Source: Actinomycetes bacterium (GTDB lineage Bacteria; Actinomycetota; Acidimicrobiia; Acidimicrobiales; Acidimicrobilacustridaceae). From it: a DNA stretch of 64,000 nt. The DNA lies in assembly GCA_029782145.1 (NCBI GenBank), contig JAKOVH010000026.1, positions 310,001 through 374,000 of the forward strand, read 5' to 3'. Below are positions 48,450 to 56,789 of this stretch, piece after piece. Below the pieces are notes generated by a model. That model saw nothing but the letters and a program-made list of their open reading frames with translations. It did not search any database and was not told the DNA's origin. Made by a program: the position numbers and the translations under genes. How positions within the stretch are numbered: the first letter of the stretch is position 1; every line of letters begins with the position of its first letter.

Positions 48450-49694
48450 ATGCCCCGCCGCCACTCCCGCTTCGTGCGCATCTTCGGCACCATCGTCTTC
48501 GCCGTGGTGACGGTGCTGTTCGCCGCGCTGATCGTGAACGCCTTCATGAACGGCGGCAAGCCCCTCACGACCTTGGTGCCCAAGGGCCCGTCGGCCCAGT
48601 CCATCCAGAACCTCGTGCTCCCGGTGTTCGCCATCGCCGGCGTGGTGTTCGTCGGGGTCATGGGCGCGGTGGTCTTCATCAGCTGGAAGTTCCGCGAGAC
48701 CGACGAGGACGATCCCGAGGAGTTCCCCGAGCAGGTGCACGGGCGCACCGTGCTCGAGATCGGCTGGACCATCCTGCCGGCGCTGATCCTCGCCGGCGTC
48801 GCGGTCGGCACCGTGGTCACCCTCCTCGAGCTCAACAAGAAGGATCCCGAGGCCATCCAGGTCGAGGTCACCGGCCAGCAGTGGTGGTGGCAGTACAAGT
48901 ACGACCTCAACGGCGACGGCAACTTCGACGGGGCCGAGGACATCACCACCGCCACCGAGATGGTGATCCCCGCCGGGCGACCCATCGAGGTCACCACCAC
49001 GTCGAACGACGTCATCCACTCGTTCTGGATCCCCGGCCTCAACGGCAAGAAGGACGCCGTGCCGGGGCTGCACAGCCCGCTCAAGCTGGAGGCCGACGAC
49101 CCGGGCGTGTTCCGGGGGCAATGCACCGAGTACTGCGGGCTGTCCCACGCCAACATGCGCATGCTCGTGCGGGCCCTGCCCAGCGAGGAGTACGACGCCT
49201 GGGTGAAGAACCAGCTCAAGGGCCACGAGGCCCAGCCGTCCGGCGAGCTGGCCAAGGAGGGCCGCAAGACCTGGGAGTCGCTGTGCGCCCAGTGCCACGT
49301 CATCAAGGGCATCAACGACGCCAAGATCAAGGACAACCCGCCCCCGCTGGTGTCGGGTGTGGCCCCTGACCTCACCCACCTGATGACCCGCGGCACCTTC
49401 GCCGGCTCGATCTTCAACCTCTACGCCGACGTGCAGTCGACCTCACCGAACAGCAACGGTGACCAGCTCGGCACCGACCCCACCGACGTGGCCGCGGCGG
49501 GCAACCCCGGCGCCGCCCTCACCGGTGGCAAGGTCGACGAGGCCACCGTGAACCGCACCGCCCTCGAGGCGTGGCTGCGCAACCCGCCGGCCCAGAAGCC
49601 CATGTACGCCCAGGGTGGGCGAGGCATGCCGAACCTGGGCCTGACCGAGGTACAGATCGACCAGCTGGTCGCGTTCCTCACGACGCTGAACTAG
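48450..49694 (+). CDS. ctaC: cytochrome c oxidase subunit II fused to cytochrome c (caa3 type)
   Basis: A 414-residue protein with two N-terminal membrane helices (about residues 10-35 and 55-80), then a cupredoxin domain that binds CuA: VIHSFWIPG gives the first His, and GQCTEYCGLSHANM gives two Cys, Glu, His and Met. The C-terminal 140 residues form a cytochrome c domain with CAQCH at residues 279-283 and the axial Met in GRGMPNLG. Electrons thus reach CuA through a built-in cytochrome c. ATG with GAGGAGAG just upstream. A short leader of 188 nt separates it from the previous gene. Confidence 0.96.
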   Translation: MPRRHSRFVRIFGTIVFAVVTVLFAALIVNAFMNGGKPLTTLVPKGPSAQSIQNLVLPVFAIAGVVFVGVMGAVVFISWKFRETDEDDPEEFPEQVHGRTVLEIGWTILPALILAGVAVGTVVTLLELNKKDPEAIQVEVTGQQWWWQYKYDLNGDGNFDGAEDITTATEMVIPAGRPIEVTTTSNDVIHSFWIPGLNGKKDAVPGLHSPLKLEADDPGVFRGQCTEYCGLSHANMRMLVRALPSEEYDAWVKNQLKGHEAQPSGELAKEGRKTWESLCAQCHVIKGINDAKIKDNPPPLVSGVAPDLTHLMTRGTFAGSIFNLYADVQSTSPNSNGDQLGTDPTDVAAAGNPGAALTGGKVDEATVNRTALEAWLRNPPAQKPMYAQGGRGMPNLGLTEVQIDQLVAFLTTLN

Positions 49695-49738
49695 ATCGAT
49701 GACGACCCGAGCTTCCCTCGCCATCTTCGGAGCACTCC

Positions 49739-51769
49739 ATGGCACTCACTGAAGCCCGTCCCCTCGCCCTCCCGTCGGGTGAGGAGGACACGATCGAACG
49801 GCCGGGCGGCGTCTTCGCCCGCCCGACCGCCAGCCGCGGGTGGCGCTCGTGGGTCACCACGGTCGACCACAAGAAGATCGGCATCATGTACGGCGCCACG
49901 GCGCTGGCGTTCCTGATGATCGGCGGCCTCGAGGCGCTGCTGATCCGCCTGCAGCTGTGGGCGCCTCGGGGCACGCTGCTCAGCGCCGACCTCTACAACC
50001 AGGTGTACACGATGCACGGCACGACGATGGTCTTCCTCGTCGTCATGCCCATCGGCGCCTGCTTCGCCAACTACCTGATGCCGCTGCAGATCGGCGCGCG
50101 CGACGTCGCCTTCCCCCGCATCAACGCGTTCAGCTACTGGTGCTACCTGTTCGGTGGCGTCTTCTTGAACACCAGCTGGCTCCTCGGCGGTGGCGCCGAC
50201 GGCGGGTGGTTCAACTACGCCCCGAACAACGGCGTCATCTTCTCGCCCAGCCACGGCATCGACTTCTGGAACCTGGGCCTCATCATCACGGGCATCGCCT
50301 CGCTCACCGGCGCGGTGAACCTCATCGTCACCGTGCTCAACATGCGGGCCCCCGGCATGACCCTCATGAAGATGCCGGTGTTCACCTGGATGACCCTGGT
50401 CACCCAGTTCCTGCTGCTGTTCGCCATCCCGGTGCTCACCGCCGCCCAGGTCCTGTTGATGATGGACCGGCTCTTCGACGCCAACTTCTTCAACGTCGCC
50501 AAGGGCGCCAACCCGCTGCTCTGGCAGCACCTGTTCTGGGTCTTCGGGCACCCCGAGGTGTACCTCATGATCCTCCCGGCGTTCGGCCTCGTGTCGGAGA
50601 TGCTGCCGGTGTTCTCCCGCAAGCCGATCTTCGGCTACCCGTTCATCGTCTTCTCGGGCGTCGCCATCGGCTTCATGGGCTTCGGCGTGTGGGCCCACCA
50701 CATGTTCGTGTCGGGCATCGGCCCGATCTCGGTCACGACCTTCTCGCTGACCACGATGTTCATCGCCGTGCCGACCGGCGTGAAGATCCTCAACTGGACC
50801 GCCACCATGTGGGGCGGCAAGTTGCGCTTCACGTCCCCGCTGCTGTTCTCGATCGGCCTCGTCACGATGTTCACCATCGGTGGCCTCTCGGGCGTGACCC
50901 ACGCCATCGCCCCGGCCGACTCCCAGCAGACCGACACCTACTACATCGTCGCCCACTTCCACTACGTGCTGTTCGGCGGGGCGTTCTTCGGCTTCGTCGG
51001 GGCGTTCTACTTCTACTGGCCCAAGGCGTTCGGCTACATGCTGAACGAGACCCTGGGCAAGACGAACTTCTGGATGATGCTGCTCGGCTTCAACCTGACC
51101 TTCGCGCCCATGCACATCCTGGGCCTGCAGGGCATGAGCCGCCGGGTCTACACCTACGACGCCGGCTACGGCTTCGAGCTCTGGAACAAGGTGGCCACCA
51201 TCGGCGCCTTCATCCTGGCCACCAGCGTGCTGCTGTTCGTGTTCAACATCATCTACAGCAAGGTGAAGGCGAAGTCGCTCCCGCCGGTCGGGGCCGACCC
51301 GTGGGACGCCCGCACCATCGAGTGGATGACCCCCTCGCCCACGCCGGAGTACAACTACGACCCGATCCCCACCGTCACGCGGGTCGACGACTTCTGGTAC
51401 CGCAAGTACGGCGAGACCAAGGACGGCAAGCTGGTCCGCATCGCCGCCACCGACGACGTCGTGCAGCAGCGCAGCGACGGCAAGGGGATCCACCTCCCGT
51501 CGCCGTCGTACTGGCCGATCGTGGCGGCCCTGGGCCTGCCCCTCGTCGCCTACGGCCTGATCTTCAGCCTGTGGCTGTGCCTCATCGGCGGCATCATCAC
51601 CGTCGCCGGCATCTACGGCTGGGCGCTCGAGCCGCCGGACGACCCCGACGCCGCCCACGAGGACCACGGCCCCGGTGGCCACACCTCCGACGACGGCACC
51701 GCCGTCGAGGAGACCACCGAGGCCCTGCCCGAGGCCGAGGCCGAGAAGGAGGCCGAGACCGTTGGCTGA
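49739..51769 (+). CDS. ctaD: cytochrome c oxidase subunit I (active, with C-terminal extension)
   Basis: A 676-residue catalytic subunit with all ligands: helix II His in QVYTMHGTTM, GHPEVYLMI with the His-Tyr crosslink pair and the D-channel Glu, HH in VWAHHMFV, the K-channel Lys in VPTGVKILNW, and AHFHYVLFGG for both haems. It ends with two extra hydrophobic segments (about residues 585-635) and an acidic tail with histidines, longer than a standard subunit I. The ATG at 49739 lies 45 nt after ctaC. The stop overlaps the ctaE start by 8 nt. Confidence 0.97.
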   Translation: MALTEARPLALPSGEEDTIERPGGVFARPTASRGWRSWVTTVDHKKIGIMYGATALAFLMIGGLEALLIRLQLWAPRGTLLSADLYNQVYTMHGTTMVFLVVMPIGACFANYLMPLQIGARDVAFPRINAFSYWCYLFGGVFLNTSWLLGGGADGGWFNYAPNNGVIFSPSHGIDFWNLGLIITGIASLTGAVNLIVTVLNMRAPGMTLMKMPVFTWMTLVTQFLLLFAIPVLTAAQVLLMMDRLFDANFFNVAKGANPLLWQHLFWVFGHPEVYLMILPAFGLVSEMLPVFSRKPIFGYPFIVFSGVAIGFMGFGVWAHHMFVSGIGPISVTTFSLTTMFIAVPTGVKILNWTATMWGGKLRFTSPLLFSIGLVTMFTIGGLSGVTHAIAPADSQQTDTYYIVAHFHYVLFGGAFFGFVGAFYFYWPKAFGYMLNETLGKTNFWMMLLGFNLTFAPMHILGLQGMSRRVYTYDAGYGFELWNKVATIGAFILATSVLLFVFNIIYSKVKAKSLPPVGADPWDARTIEWMTPSPTPEYNYDPIPTVTRVDDFWYRKYGETKDGKLVRIAATDDVVQQRSDGKGIHLPSPSYWPIVAALGLPLVAYGLIFSLWLCLIGGIITVAGIYGWALEPPDDPDAAHEDHGPGGHTSDDGTAVEETTEALPEAEAEKEAETVG

Positions 51770-52397
51770 GACCGTCTACGCCCACGAGAGCGTGGCGCAG
51801 GCCGACGCCCACGCCGCTGCCGCGCACATCGAGCACGACACCAACACGGGCATCTCGAACACCAAGCTGGCGATGTGGCTGTTCCTGGCCTCGGAGTGCC
51901 TGCTCTTCGGTGGCCTCATCACCACCTACATCCTCTACCGCAACCCGCTCGAGGGCCCCACCCCGCACGAGATCTACGACATCCCGTTCACGTCGACGTC
52001 GTCGTTCATCCTGCTGATGAGCTCGCTCACCATGGTGCTGGCCGTCTCGGCCATCGAGCGGGGCGACCACCAGCGCCTGCGGGTGTGGCTCGGCGCCACC
52101 GCCCTGCTGGGCGCCACGTTCATCGCCGGGCAGGTCTACGAGTTCACGGTGTTCTACCGGGAAGGCCTCGGCTTCACCACGAGCCGCTTCTCCTCGGCCT
52201 TCTACACCCTCACCGGCTTCCACGGCGTGCACGTCACCGTCGGCATCATCATGTTGGTGTCGCTGCTGGTGCTGTCGCTGCGTGGCAAGCTGCCCGAGCA
52301 CCGGTCAGAGACCGTCGAGGTCGTCGGCTTGTACTGGCACTTCGTCGACATCGTCTGGATCTTCATCTTCGCCGTCGTCTACCTGGTCCCGTCGTAG
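51762..52397 (+). CDS. ctaE: cytochrome c oxidase subunit III
   Basis: A 211-residue membrane subunit with five helices and the conserved glutamate in FLASECLLFGGL, GFHGVHVTVG and YWHFVDIVWIFIF, all intact. I chose the TTG at 51762: an AAGGAGG site ends 10 nt upstream and the start overlaps the ctaD stop, fitting coupled translation. A GTG at 51792 is the alternative but has no site. TTG starts are rare here. Confidence 0.93.
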   Translation: MAETVYAHESVAQADAHAAAAHIEHDTNTGISNTKLAMWLFLASECLLFGGLITTYILYRNPLEGPTPHEIYDIPFTSTSSFILLMSSLTMVLAVSAIERGDHQRLRVWLGATALLGATFIAGQVYEFTVFYREGLGFTTSRFSSAFYTLTGFHGVHVTVGIIMLVSLLVLSLRGKLPEHRSETVEVVGLYWHFVDIVWIFIFAVVYLVPS

Positions 52398-52405
52398 GAG
52401 TCACC

Positions 52406-52768
52406 ATGGCCCTCACGTCCCACGATGACATCCCCACCGACGTCCTCGACGGTGCGGTCAAGCCCTACTCGCGCGACAAGATCTACGTGCTCACGGCGCT
52501 TTTCCTCGCCGCCATCACGGTCGTCGAGGTGCTCACCTACGCCGCCCCGGACTTCCCCCTGTGGAGCCACGAGCACAACCTGATCGTGCCGGTGCTGATG
52601 ATCCTGATGGCGGTGAAGTTCTTCACCGTCGCCTACATCTTCATGCACCTCCGCTTCGACAAGCCGCTGCTCACGAGGGTCTTCTACTCGGGCCTGGTCG
52701 TGGCGCTGCTCGTCTACATCGCCGTGCTGTCGACGTTCCGGATCTGGTGGTCCGACCAGCACAACTGA
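52406..52768 (+). CDS. prokaryotic cytochrome c oxidase subunit IV
   Basis: A 120-residue protein with three membrane helices, in the pattern of the prokaryotic COX4 family: YSRDKIYVLTALFLAAITVVEVL, then MAVKFFTVAYIFMHLRFDKPLL with the typical HLRFD turn, and a last helix ending in FRIWWSD. It is 8 nt after ctaE with TAGGAG before the ATG and closes the oxidase operon. It stabilises the oxidase and has no cofactor. Confidence 0.92.
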   Translation: MALTSHDDIPTDVLDGAVKPYSRDKIYVLTALFLAAITVVEVLTYAAPDFPLWSHEHNLIVPVLMILMAVKFFTVAYIFMHLRFDKPLLTRVFYSGLVVALLVYIAVLSTFRIWWSDQHN

Positions 52769-52792
52769 CCCGAGCGGGCGCCGGGTCGGGCG

Positions 52793-53521
52793 CTACTCCC
52801 AGCGGAACCAACGGGCCGCCGCCAGCGGCGCCGCCACCGCCCACACCGCCAGCACCATCCAGGCGCGCCCCGCCGCGGGGGCGCCGTCGCGCAGGCAGCT
52901 CTGCACCACCGTGCTGAGGGCCCCGGCGGGAGTCGCCTTGCCGAGCGTCGCCAGCCACGCGGGCATCTCCGAGAACGGGATGATCATGCCGCCGAGGAGC
53001 AGCAGGACCAGGTAGAGGCCGTTGGCCAGGGCGAGGGTGAGCGTGCCGCGCAGGGTGCCGGCCATGAGGAGGCCCACACCGGCGAAGGCGGCGGTGCCGA
53101 GCAGCAGGGCCAGCGGTGTCAGCGCCGGCGTGCCGCCGGGGCCCCATCCGAGGGCGAGAGCGGCGCCCACCAGCACCACGACCTGGATGGTCAGCAGCAC
53201 CAGCACCATGGCGATCTTGGCCGCCACCAGCCGGGTGCGCCCGAGGGGCGTCGTGCCGAGCCGCTTGAGGACCTTGTACTGGCGCTCGAAGCCGGTGGCG
53301 ATGCTGAGGCTCACCATGGCGCTCGACATGACGGCCAGGGCCAGGACGCCCGGTGCGAGGAAGTCGACCGCGTCGGTGACGCCCTCGGGCATGGGCAGCA
53401 CGTCGACGAGCGAGAAGAACACGAGCAGCAGCAGCGGGATGACGATGCTGACGAGGAGCTGCTCGCCGTTGCGGAGGCTGAGGGTGAGCTCGGTGCGGGT
53501 CTGGGTGAGCAGCGCCCTCAT
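52793..53521 (-). CDS. ABC-2-type transporter permease
   Basis: A 242-residue membrane subunit with six helices and an N-terminal amphipathic stretch (RALLTQTRTELTLSLRNGEQLL). It fits the ABC-2 family that exports drugs, lipids or polysaccharides. The conserved part FERQYKVLKRLGTTPLGRTRLVAAK is the coupling region. It overlaps the ATPase gene by 4 nt (ATGA). It converges on the oxidase operon, 24 nt apart. In mycobacteria an ABC exporter also lies near ctaA and ctaB; the cargo is not known in either case. Confidence 0.92.
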   Translation of the reverse strand: MRALLTQTRTELTLSLRNGEQLLVSIVIPLLLLVFFSLVDVLPMPEGVTDAVDFLAPGVLALAVMSSAMVSLSIATGFERQYKVLKRLGTTPLGRTRLVAAKIAMVLVLLTIQVVVLVGAALALGWGPGGTPALTPLALLLGTAAFAGVGLLMAGTLRGTLTLALANGLYLVLLLLGGMIIPFSEMPAWLATLGKATPAGALSTVVQSCLRDGAPAAGRAWMVLAVWAVAAPLAAARWFRWE

Positions 53522-54555
53522 CGTCGTGCCGCCCCTCGGCCGGGACGGCGTCGCCGGCTGCCACCGCCCCGCCGGTCGGCGCCGTCGAGCGGCGGGGCGG
53601 CTCCGGCTGCGGCGTCGGCATCGGCGGCGGAGCGGGTCAGGCGCAGGAACACGTCCTCCAGCCGTTGCCGCCCGGCGCGCAGGTCGGCCAACGGCAGGTC
53701 GCGCTCGGCCAACCAGGCGGTGAGAGCGGCCACGGTGGCCGGGGCGGCCGCGGTGGCGACCCGGTACTCGCCGGGGCTCTCCTCGGTGACGCCGGCGCCG
53801 AGGTGCTCGGCCAGGGCGGCGACGTCGATCCCGCCCGGCGCGCCGAAGTGCAGCTCCTCGCCCTGGCCGGTGGCCATGAGCTCAGCGGGGGTGGCGTCGG
53901 CGAGCAGCTGCCCGTGGTCGATGATCACCACGCGGTCGGCCAGCTTCTCGGCCTCGTCGAGGTCGTGGGTGGTGAGCAGCACCGCCACGCCGTCGTCGCG
54001 CAGGTCGGCCACGATGCGGCGGATCAGCTGGCGGCCGGCGGGGTCGATGCCGGCGGTCGGCTCGTCGAGGAAGGCCACCTGAGGCCGGCCGACCAGCGCC
54101 AGGGCGAGCGACAGGCGCTGCTGCTCGCCACCCGACAGCGACCGCCACGTGGCTCCTCGCCGATCCGCCAGCCCGACCCGCTCGAGCAGCGCCTCGGGAT
54201 CGGCGGGGTCGTCGTAGTAGCTGGCGAAGAGCCGCAGCACCTCGAGGGGGCGGATGCCCGTGTAGACCCCGCCGGCCTGGAGCATCACGCCCATCTGGGG
54301 CACGAGGCGGCCGTGGTCGGCCGCCGGGTCGAGGCCGAGCACGCGCACCGTCCCCGAGCTCGGTCGGCGGTAGCCCTCGAGCGTCTCGACGGTGGAGGTC
54401 TTGCCGGCCCCGTTCGGGCCCAGCAGCGCGGTGATGCGGCCCCGCTCGGCCCGGAAGGACAGGCCGTCGACGGCGACGTGGTCGCCGTAGCGGATGGTCA
54501 GGTCGTCGACCTCGACCGCCGGGTCGGGGGGCCGGGACGCGTCGGCGGAAGGCAC
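53518..54555 (-). CDS. ABC transporter ATP-binding protein
   Basis: A 345-residue ATPase with Walker A GPNGAGKTS, the Q loop in VPQMGVML, the signature LSGGEQQRLSLA, Walker B VAFLDEPTAGID and the H-loop histidine in LLTTHDLDEA. The C-terminal 90 residues after HFGAPGGIDV are the regulatory extension of the CcmA/DrrA-type group. The permease overlaps its stop by 4 nt. It starts back to back with serS, 38 nt apart. Confidence 0.94.
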   Translation of the reverse strand: MPSADASRPPDPAVEVDDLTIRYGDHVAVDGLSFRAERGRITALLGPNGAGKTSTVETLEGYRRPSSGTVRVLGLDPAADHGRLVPQMGVMLQAGGVYTGIRPLEVLRLFASYYDDPADPEALLERVGLADRRGATWRSLSGGEQQRLSLALALVGRPQVAFLDEPTAGIDPAGRQLIRRIVADLRDDGVAVLLTTHDLDEAEKLADRVVIIDHGQLLADATPAELMATGQGEELHFGAPGGIDVAALAEHLGAGVTEESPGEYRVATAAAPATVAALTAWLAERDLPLADLRAGRQRLEDVFLRLTRSAADADAAAGAAPPLDGADRRGGGSRRRRPGRGAARR

Positions 54556-54580
54556 GATCGGACGCTACCGGGCCGACGAC

Positions 54581-54586
54581 TACGGT
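54581..54586 (+). promoter_or_regulatory. -10 element, leaderless promoter of serS
   Basis: TACGGT ends 7 nt before the GTG start of serS, with no ribosome site. Confidence 0.5.
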
Positions 54587-54593
54587 TCAGATC

Positions 54594-55880
54594 GTGATCG
54601 ACGTCCGCCGGATCCGCACCGACTACGACGCCGTCCGAGCTGCTCTCGCCCGTCGGGGCGACGGCACCGAGGAGCTCGACCGGGTCCACGAGCTCGACCA
54701 GCGGGCCCGGCAGGTCTCCTCCCAGCGCGACGAGCTGCGCGCCCGGGTCAACGCCCTCTCCAAGGCGATCGCCCAGCTGCGGCGAGACGGCGACGCGTCC
54801 GCCGCCGAGGCCAAGCAGGCCGAGAGCCGGCAGCTCGGCGACACCGAGAAGGCGCTGGCCGCAGAAGCCGACGAGCTCTCCGGCACCGTGCGCGACCTGC
54901 TGCTGCGCATCCCCAACCTGCCGGCCGACGACGCGCCCGACGGCGCCGGCCCCGACGACAACCCGGTGGTCGAGGTGGTCGGCCCGGGCGACGATCCCGC
55001 CGCGTGGGGCGAGCACCAGCGGGTGCCGCACTGGGACATCGGCTCGCAGCTGGGCATCCTCGACCTCGAACGGGCCGTGAAGCTGTCGGGGGCGATGTTC
55101 ACCATGTTCCGCGGGCAGGGCGCGACCTTGGCGCGGGCGTTGTGCCAGGCGGCGCTCGACCGCAACAGCGACGCCTTCGAGGAGGTGCGCCCTCCCACGG
55201 TCGTGCTCACCGAGACGATGGTGAGCACCGGCCACCTGCCCAAGTTCATCGACGACGCCTACCACCTCGAGCGGGACGACCTGTGGGCGATCCCCACCGC
55301 CGAGGTGCCGCTCACCTCGCTGGCGCGCGACGAGATCCTCGCCGAGTCCGACCTCCCGATGCGGCTGATGGCCTACACGCCGTGCTTCCGAAGGGAGGCC
55401 GGCTCGGCCGGCCGTGACACCCGCGGGCTGCTCCGCGTCCACGAGTTCGACAAGGTCGAGATCCTCGCCTACACCACGCCCGAGCAGGCGCCGGCCGTGC
55501 ACCGCGACATCCTCGCCCGGGCGGAGGCCCTCATCGCCGACCTCGGCCTCACCTACCGGGTCCTCGACCTCTGCACCGGCGACCTCGGCAACTCCGCCGC
55601 TCGCACGTTCGACATCGAAGTGTACGCGCCCGGGGTGGGCCAGTGGCTCGAGGTGTCGTCGGTGTCGTGGTTCAGCGACTACCAGGCCCGCCGAGCCAAC
55701 ATCCGCTACCGGCCCGCCGAAGGGAAGGGCACCGAGATCGTGCACACCCTGAACGGTTCGGCGCTCGCCGTGCCGCGTGTGTGGGCCGCGCTGGTGGAGA
55801 CCCTCCGGCAACCCGACGGCTCGGTCCGCATCCCCGAGGTGCTCCTGCCGTACATGCGCGGCGCCGTCGAGATCCGCTGA
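54594..55880 (+). CDS. serS: seryl-tRNA synthetase
   Basis: A 428-residue class II synthetase. The N-terminal 110 residues form the coiled-coil arm that grips the long variable arm of tRNA-Ser (ELDRVHELDQRARQVSSQRDELRARV). The catalytic core has motif 2 TPCFRREAGSAGRDTRGLLRVHEFDKVE and motif 3 LNGSALAVPRVWAALVE, with HTLNGS for ATP. GTG start 7 nt after TACGGT. The first crcB starts 5 nt downstream, so they are probably co-transcribed. Confidence 0.97.
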   Translation: MIDVRRIRTDYDAVRAALARRGDGTEELDRVHELDQRARQVSSQRDELRARVNALSKAIAQLRRDGDASAAEAKQAESRQLGDTEKALAAEADELSGTVRDLLLRIPNLPADDAPDGAGPDDNPVVEVVGPGDDPAAWGEHQRVPHWDIGSQLGILDLERAVKLSGAMFTMFRGQGATLARALCQAALDRNSDAFEEVRPPTVVLTETMVSTGHLPKFIDDAYHLERDDLWAIPTAEVPLTSLARDEILAESDLPMRLMAYTPCFRREAGSAGRDTRGLLRVHEFDKVEILAYTTPEQAPAVHRDILARAEALIADLGLTYRVLDLCTGDLGNSAARTFDIEVYAPGVGQWLEVSSVSWFSDYQARRANIRYRPAEGKGTEIVHTLNGSALAVPRVWAALVETLRQPDGSVRIPEVLLPYMRGAVEIR

Positions 55881-55885
55881 CGGCC

Positions 55886-56299
55886 GTGGCCGTGCGGCTT
55901 CCGCCGCGCCCGTTGGCGGTGGCCGCCGGCGGCGTCGTGGGCAGCTGGCTGCGGTGGGGGGTGGCCTCCGCCTTCCCCGTGGCCGGCGGCACCTTCCCGG
56001 TCACCACGCTGGCGATCAACGTCGTCGGATCGGCCGTCCTGGGAGCGGTGCTCGTGACCCTGCTCGACCGGCCGCCACCGAGGACCCACCTGCACGCCTT
56101 CCTCGGCACGGGGCTGCTCGGTGCGTTCACCACCTTCTCGACGTTCACCGTCGAGGCGGTCGAGCTCGTGCGCACCGGCCACTGGCCGGTGGCGGCGGCC
56201 TACCTGACGGCGAGTGTCGCCCTCGGGCTGGCGGCCGTGCTCGCGGCCATGGTCCTGGTCCGCCGGCTGCTCGGCGCTCCGCCGCCGACGGCGTCGTGA
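55886..56299 (+). CDS. crcB: fluoride channel subunit CrcB/Fluc (first of pair)
   Basis: A 137-residue protein with four membrane helices of the Fluc family, which lets fluoride leave the cell. It contains GGVVGSWLRWG, TLAINVVGSAVLGA with the pore Asn, and GTGLLGAFTTFSTFTVE with the phenylalanine-box region. It is 5 nt after serS, starting at GTG 55886 or 55892. Paired crcB genes usually give heterodimers in Gram-positives. No fluoride riboswitch is seen upstream. Confidence 0.92.
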   Translation: MAVRLPPRPLAVAAGGVVGSWLRWGVASAFPVAGGTFPVTTLAINVVGSAVLGAVLVTLLDRPPPRTHLHAFLGTGLLGAFTTFSTFTVEAVELVRTGHWPVAAAYLTASVALGLAAVLAAMVLVRRLLGAPPPTAS

Positions 56300-56667
56300 A
56301 CGGCCTCCTCGTCGTGGGCGGCGCGGGGGCCGTCGGGGCGGTGAGCCGGCACCTGCTCGACGTGGGGCTGCGTCGTCGGTTCCCCGACGGCCCCTCGATC
56401 GGCATCCTCGTGGCCAACGCGGCCGGCTCGCTCGTGCTCGGAGTGCTCACCAGGTGGGCGGCCGGGCACGTGGTCGACCCCGGGGTGCGCCTGGCCGTCG
56501 CCGTCGGCTTCTGCGGCGGGCTGACCACGTTCTCCACCTTCGTGGCCCAGCTCGCCGAGCAGCTCGAGAGCGGACGCCGCGCCGGTGCGGTCCGGTGGGC
56601 GGCCGTCATGCTCCTCACCGGGCTGGTCGCCGCCGGCGCCGGGGTGGCGGTCGGCCGCGCCCTGTGA
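56296..56667 (+). CDS. crcB: fluoride channel subunit CrcB/Fluc (second of pair)
   Basis: A 123-residue four-helix Fluc protein with GGAGAVGAVSRHLLD, LVANAAGSLVLGVLT and FCGGLTTFSTFVAQL, the last carrying the Na+/TM3-break and Phe-box motif. The GTG start overlaps the first crcB stop by 4 nt, so both subunits are made together and likely form an antiparallel heterodimer. Confidence 0.93.
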   Translation: MNGLLVVGGAGAVGAVSRHLLDVGLRRRFPDGPSIGILVANAAGSLVLGVLTRWAAGHVVDPGVRLAVAVGFCGGLTTFSTFVAQLAEQLESGRRAGAVRWAAVMLLTGLVAAGAGVAVGRAL

Positions 56668-56693
56668 CGCTCCGAGCCCCTCCCCGCCGCTCT

Positions 56694-56741
56694 TCGCTGG
56701 CTCGATCGGTGGCCTCATGAGGTGATGGATCGAGCCACCGG
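56694..56741. repeat. interspersed palindrome family B, copy 2
   Basis: TCGCTGGCTCGATC, 5 nt, CCTCATGAGG, 5 nt, GATCGAGCCA. The inner 10 bp of the arms pair and the spacing equals that of copy 1 at 29628-29675; the outer 4 bp on the right differ (CCGG for GCGA). It lies between the crcB pair and the convergent LLM gene. Confidence 0.75.
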
Positions 56742-56789
56742 TCGGGAGGGTCAGGGGTCGCGAGGGTCAGGGGTCGGGAGGGGTCAGGG
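56741..56789. repeat. three tandem copies of a 16-17-bp repeat
   Basis: Units GTCGGGAGGGTCAGGG, GTCGCGAGGGTCAGGG and a 17-nt third copy with one extra G follow directly after the family B palindrome. The last unit runs into the stop codon of the LLM gene. Confidence 0.7.

Noticed and set aside
55700..55885. A fluoride riboswitch in front of the crcB pair
   Set aside because: The first crcB begins 5 nt after serS, leaving no room, and no crcB-RNA-like fold is seen in the end of serS.
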